DNA of 8,915 nt from Tannerella sp. (GTDB taxonomy: Bacteria > Bacteroidota > Bacteroidia > Bacteroidales > Tannerellaceae). Shown here piece after piece: positions 6,282 to 8,915 of this stretch. A program made the translations under genes and the position numbers. The notes under the pieces are model-generated. The model was given only the letters and a program-made list of their open reading frames with translations. It did no database searches and was not told the DNA's origin. The DNA lies in contig JAIRYY010000048.1 in assembly GCA_031267485.1 (NCBI GenBank), forward strand, positions 1 through 8,915. The letters are read 5' to 3'. Every line of letters starts with the position of its first letter. The first letter of the stretch is position 1.

Positions 6282-8824
6282 CTGTCTTCTTTATCACCCT
6301 GTTCAATTACTTCCGTAAACGCAAAACCGCTCTTTATGCATTGATGTTTCTGTCGTTCGGACTGTTTATCTTCTTCGGATTGAAACTCACATACGAAGAG
6401 GATATATCGAAACTGTTGCCTTCGACGGACGACACAAAGGCCGAAGGGCTGGTCTTTTCGGAACTCAAGGTAAAGGATAAAATATTTGTTCAGCTGTTTT
6501 CCCGGAGCGGCGCTGCGGAGGCGGATTTGTTGATTGAGGCAGGCGACATGTTTGTCGATACGCTGCTGAGATATGACGGGACGGACGGCGATGTGGGGGA
6601 TATCCTGTACCGGGTGGACGATGAAATCCGGCAGCGGGTACTGTCGTATGCGCTGGAAAATGTCCCAATATTGCTCGATACCGGACTGTACGGGAAGATG
6701 GATTCGCTGACGGACAGGGAAAACATATACCGGCAGATGGCGGAAAATTCGGAAAAAATAGCCTCGCCGGAGGGCGTCGTGCTATACCGTATCATGCGCT
6801 ATGACCCGCTTAACCTGCGCTCCGTTCTTTTTGCCGGCATCGGCGGCGGCGACGGGAACGGCGGAAACGGTACCGGCGGCGGCGGGTTCGGCGGCGGGTT
6901 CGGCGTGGAGAAAATGCTGGGGGGAAGCTGGCTGACGTACGGAGACCATCTGTTTACTTCCGACACCACGGTTGCGCTTGTTTTCGTGTCGCCCAATTTC
7001 ATCTCGTTCGATTCCAAAACCGGCACCCGGCTTGTCAACAAGATAGAACGTGCGATCAGGCAGGTGGAAGCCGTTTATCCGGACGTGGAAGTCCTGTTTC
7101 ACGGCCCTCCCGTTCAGAGCGTGTTCAACTCGAGGCAGATAAAACGGGATTTGGCGCTGACAATGGGATTTTCGCTCCTGCTTGCCTGCCTGCTCATCGT
7201 GATTTGTTTCCGCAACAAGTCGACGCTGCCGATGCTGCTGCTGCCGGTAGCCTACGGAGCTTTCCTTGCGCTGGCCTGCATGTTCCTGCTGCAGGGCATG
7301 ATGTCGTTGATGGCGCTTGGCATCGGCGCCGTAATTCTGGGGGTTGCGCTGAGCTATTGCCTGCATGTGATTACGCATTTCAAATACCTGACAGACCCGG
7401 CGCTGGTGTTGCGCGATCAGGTCAAGCCCATCATACTCGGAAGCCTCACCACTATCGGAGCGTTCATGGGACTTGTGTTTACGCAATCGGCGCTGCTCCG
7501 CGACTTCGGCCTGTTCGCCTCGCTGGCAATGGTCGGGACGACGGTGGCCTGCCTGCTTTTCCTCCCGCATCTGTTCCCGTATGTCCACAACCGCCGTTCC
7601 GAAAGAGCCTTTGCCGTGCTCGAAAAAATCAACACCTGTCCGCTCGACCGTCAGCCGTGGCTGCTTGTCCTGATAGCGGTCGTGTTCGTCGCCTGCCTGT
7701 TCACGTCGTCGGACGTCAAATTCGACGCGAATCTGCGGAACATCGGATACCACGAACCGTCCGTGACGCGGTCGGCGGCGCTGTATGCCGAAAAAACCTC
7801 GCGGGGACTGGCCGTCAGCTATTATGCCGCCACGTCCGCCGACCTGGATTCGGCGCTGGTCTGCAACATCGAAGTGAGCCGCGTCTGCGATTCCCTCCTG
7901 ACGGCCGGCAAGATACGCGGCTACACCCGCTCGTCGGCGATTTTATTGCCCGAAGCCGAACAGGAAAAACGCATCGCGGCATGGAAAAGTTACTGGAGCG
8001 GCGAACGCCTGGACGAACTGAAACGCGACGTGATTGCCGCAGGCGAGGCCAACAGATTCCGCCCGGCGATGTTCGACCCTTTTTTCGAAATGATATCGAA
8101 AGACTATGCGCCCTCCTCCGTTTACGAATCGTCCGTCCTGCCCGCAAGCCTTATGGCGAACATGATAGAACACTCCCAGGGGATGTATCTCGTCTACACG
8201 TCGGTGCAGCTGGAGGAGGAGAACCGGAAAGAGGTGAACGACATCCTTGCGTCGCAGCGGAACGTGATTGTGGCCGACCCGTTCTATTACACCACAAACA
8301 TGGTTGAGTTGATGCACGGCGACTTCAACATGATACTCGGCATCTCCTCGCTCTTCGTGCTGCTGGTCTTAATATTTTCCTTTCGCAGCATACCGCTGGC
8401 GCTAATCGCGTTCCTGCCGATGAGCATGAGCTGGTACATCGTGCTGGGCATCATGGCGATGCTGGGGCTGCAATTCAACCTCATCAACATCGTCATATCG
8501 ACGTTCATCTTCGGGATAGGCGTCGATTACAGCATTTTCGTGATGGAAGGGCTGCTTGCCGGCATGAAAGGCGAGGACGGAAAGCTGCTGACGTATCACA
8601 AGACGGCCATCTTCCTCTCCGCCGTAGTCCTGATCATAAGCGTCTCGTCGCTCATGTTCGCCCGTCATCCCGCGCTTGCATCCATCGGCGTGGCGACGCT
8701 CACCGGCATGACCTCCACGCTGCTTATCGCCTACTCCCTGCAGCCGTTCCTCTTCCGCCTGCTGCTAAAAACGCGCTCTGCCGACATCCTCCGGAAACGG
8801 ATGAAAAAAACTTTTAATTCTTAA
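6278..8824 (+). CDS. MMPL/RND-superfamily exporter (12 TM)
   Basis: The 848-residue inner-membrane transporter has the duplicated RND layout. TM1 is at about 18-35, followed by a large periplasmic loop to about 290 and TM2-6 between about 293 and 433. A cytosolic linker follows, then TM7 at about 459-476, a second periplasmic loop to about 683, and TM8-12 between about 685 and 829. The second half carries the family motif GIGVDYSIF with Asp750-Tyr751 in TM10, the expected proton-relay pair. The equivalent position in TM4 reads GVALSYCLH, with Ser359-Tyr360 instead of Asp-Tyr. A Gly-rich insertion occupies 187-209 of the first loop. MMPL proteins move lipids and polyketide-like products to the cell envelope using proton motive force; here the substrate would be the acyl or polyene product of the neighbouring genes. 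Its start overlaps the upstream stop (ATGA), and its end lies in a 14-nt tandem repeat. Confidence 0.88.
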   Translation: MTVFFITLFNYFRKRKTALYALMFLSFGLFIFFGLKLTYEEDISKLLPSTDDTKAEGLVFSELKVKDKIFVQLFSRSGAAEADLLIEAGDMFVDTLLRYDGTDGDVGDILYRVDDEIRQRVLSYALENVPILLDTGLYGKMDSLTDRENIYRQMAENSEKIASPEGVVLYRIMRYDPLNLRSVLFAGIGGGDGNGGNGTGGGGFGGGFGVEKMLGGSWLTYGDHLFTSDTTVALVFVSPNFISFDSKTGTRLVNKIERAIRQVEAVYPDVEVLFHGPPVQSVFNSRQIKRDLALTMGFSLLLACLLIVICFRNKSTLPMLLLPVAYGAFLALACMFLLQGMMSLMALGIGAVILGVALSYCLHVITHFKYLTDPALVLRDQVKPIILGSLTTIGAFMGLVFTQSALLRDFGLFASLAMVGTTVACLLFLPHLFPYVHNRRSERAFAVLEKINTCPLDRQPWLLVLIAVVFVACLFTSSDVKFDANLRNIGYHEPSVTRSAALYAEKTSRGLAVSYYAATSADLDSALVCNIEVSRVCDSLLTAGKIRGYTRSSAILLPEAEQEKRIAAWKSYWSGERLDELKRDVIAAGEANRFRPAMFDPFFEMISKDYAPSSVYESSVLPASLMANMIEHSQGMYLVYTSVQLEEENRKEVNDILASQRNVIVADPFYYTTNMVELMHGDFNMILGISSLFVLLVLIFSFRSIPLALIAFLPMSMSWYIVLGIMAMLGLQFNLINIVISTFIFGIGVDYSIFVMEGLLAGMKGEDGKLLTYHKTAIFLSAVVLIISVSSLMFARHPALASIGVATLTGMTSTLLIAYSLQPFLFRLLLKTRSADILRKRMKKTFNS
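6878..6901 (+). repeat. 12-bp perfect tandem duplication in the exporter gene
   Basis: GGCGGCGGGTTC occurs twice in direct succession (6878-6889 and 6890-6901). It encodes Gly-Gly-Gly-Phe twice (residues 201-208) at the end of a longer Gly/Asn-rich stretch (about 6836-6904). Being a multiple of three it keeps the frame, so copy number could vary without breaking the gene. Confidence 0.9.
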
Positions 8825-8839
8825 TTTTTAATTCTTAAT
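8812..8839. repeat. 14-bp perfect AT-rich tandem repeat at the exporter stop codon
   Basis: TTTTAATTCTTAAT is present twice back to back (8812-8825 and 8826-8839). The first copy encodes the last residues of the exporter and its TAA stop (8822-8824); the second fills the gap before the next gene. To my knowledge similar TTAATTCTTAATT-type strings are frequent between Bacteroidota genes. No hairpin plus T-run terminator is evident. Confidence 0.85.
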
Positions 8840-8844
8840 TTACA

Positions 8845-8915
8845 ATGTATGACGTTGTAATAATCGGAAGCGGTTTGGGCGGCCTGCAATGCGGATACAT
8901 CCTTTCGAAGCGCGG
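8845..8915 (+). CDS. FAD/NAD(P)-dependent oxidoreductase, N-terminus only (cut by window end)
   Basis: Only 23 codons are visible. They start MYDVVIIGSGLGGLQCGYIL and contain the dinucleotide-binding GSGLGG (GxGxxG) of a beta-alpha-beta Rossmann fold at the extreme N-terminus, as in phytoene desaturase-like and other FAD-dependent oxidoreductases. The start is 20 nt after the exporter stop on the same strand, so it probably belongs to the same transcript. In aryl polyene/flexirubin-type loci a FAD oxidoreductase could modify the chain or headgroup, but the substrate-binding part is outside the window and the exact family cannot be assigned. Confidence 0.8.
   Translation, partial: MYDVVIIGSGLGGLQCGYILSKR

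Noticed and set aside
6782..8307. Long alternative frames (minus 6782-7753; plus 7204-8307) within the exporter gene
   Set aside because: Both overlap an intact 12-TM MMPL reading frame and show the composition expected of shifted frames.
1..8915. CRISPR array, insertion sequence, phage or integrase signature
   Set aside because: No regularly spaced repeats, transposase-like products or terminal inverted repeats are visible, and coding composition is uniform across the window.

Overview
The window looks like chromosomal DNA of a Bacteroidota bacterium, most likely order Bacteroidales. Intergenic DNA is AT-rich, Shine-Dalgarno sites are absent, and three promoter candidates fit the Bacteroides-type pattern (TTTG near -33, TAnnTTTG near -7). 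Coding DNA has moderately high GC. I cannot name a genus from the sequence alone.

Left part (1-2420, minus strand): housekeeping genes. A tRNA-His(GTG), cut by the window edge, lies downstream of an ffh-folD pair (SRP GTPase; methylenetetrahydrofolate dehydrogenase/cyclohydrolase). The ffh-folD gap is 19 nt, and a probable separate promoter serves the tRNA.

Middle (2421-2589): a 169-nt divergent intergenic region. Two promoters point outwards and carry -7 elements that are exact inverted copies of each other.

Right part (2590-8915, plus strand): one tightly packed run of seven genes. In order: a membrane-anchored PlsC-type acyltransferase; a FabB/FabF-type beta-ketoacyl-ACP synthase; an acyl carrier protein; two small hotdog-fold dehydratase-like proteins; a 12-TM MMPL/RND-family exporter; and the start of a Rossmann-type FAD/NAD(P) oxidoreductase cut by the right edge. 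Three successive junctions overlap by 1-4 nt, which suggests translational coupling. This set matches the core of a type II fatty-acid/polyketide-like locus of the aryl polyene/flexirubin class. In such a system the synthase and ACP would extend a chain, the hotdog pair would dehydrate it, the acyltransferase would attach the product to a lipid carrier, and the exporter would move it to the outer envelope. The ketoreductase, starter-unit enzymes (ammonia-lyase, ligase), LolA-like carrier and any second ketosynthase are not in view, so the product assignment is inference.

The most interesting details are an apparent split of the dehydratase active site between the two adjacent hotdog proteins (Glu only in the first, His only in the second) and an asymmetric proton-relay motif in the exporter (Ser-Tyr in the first half, Asp-Tyr in the second).
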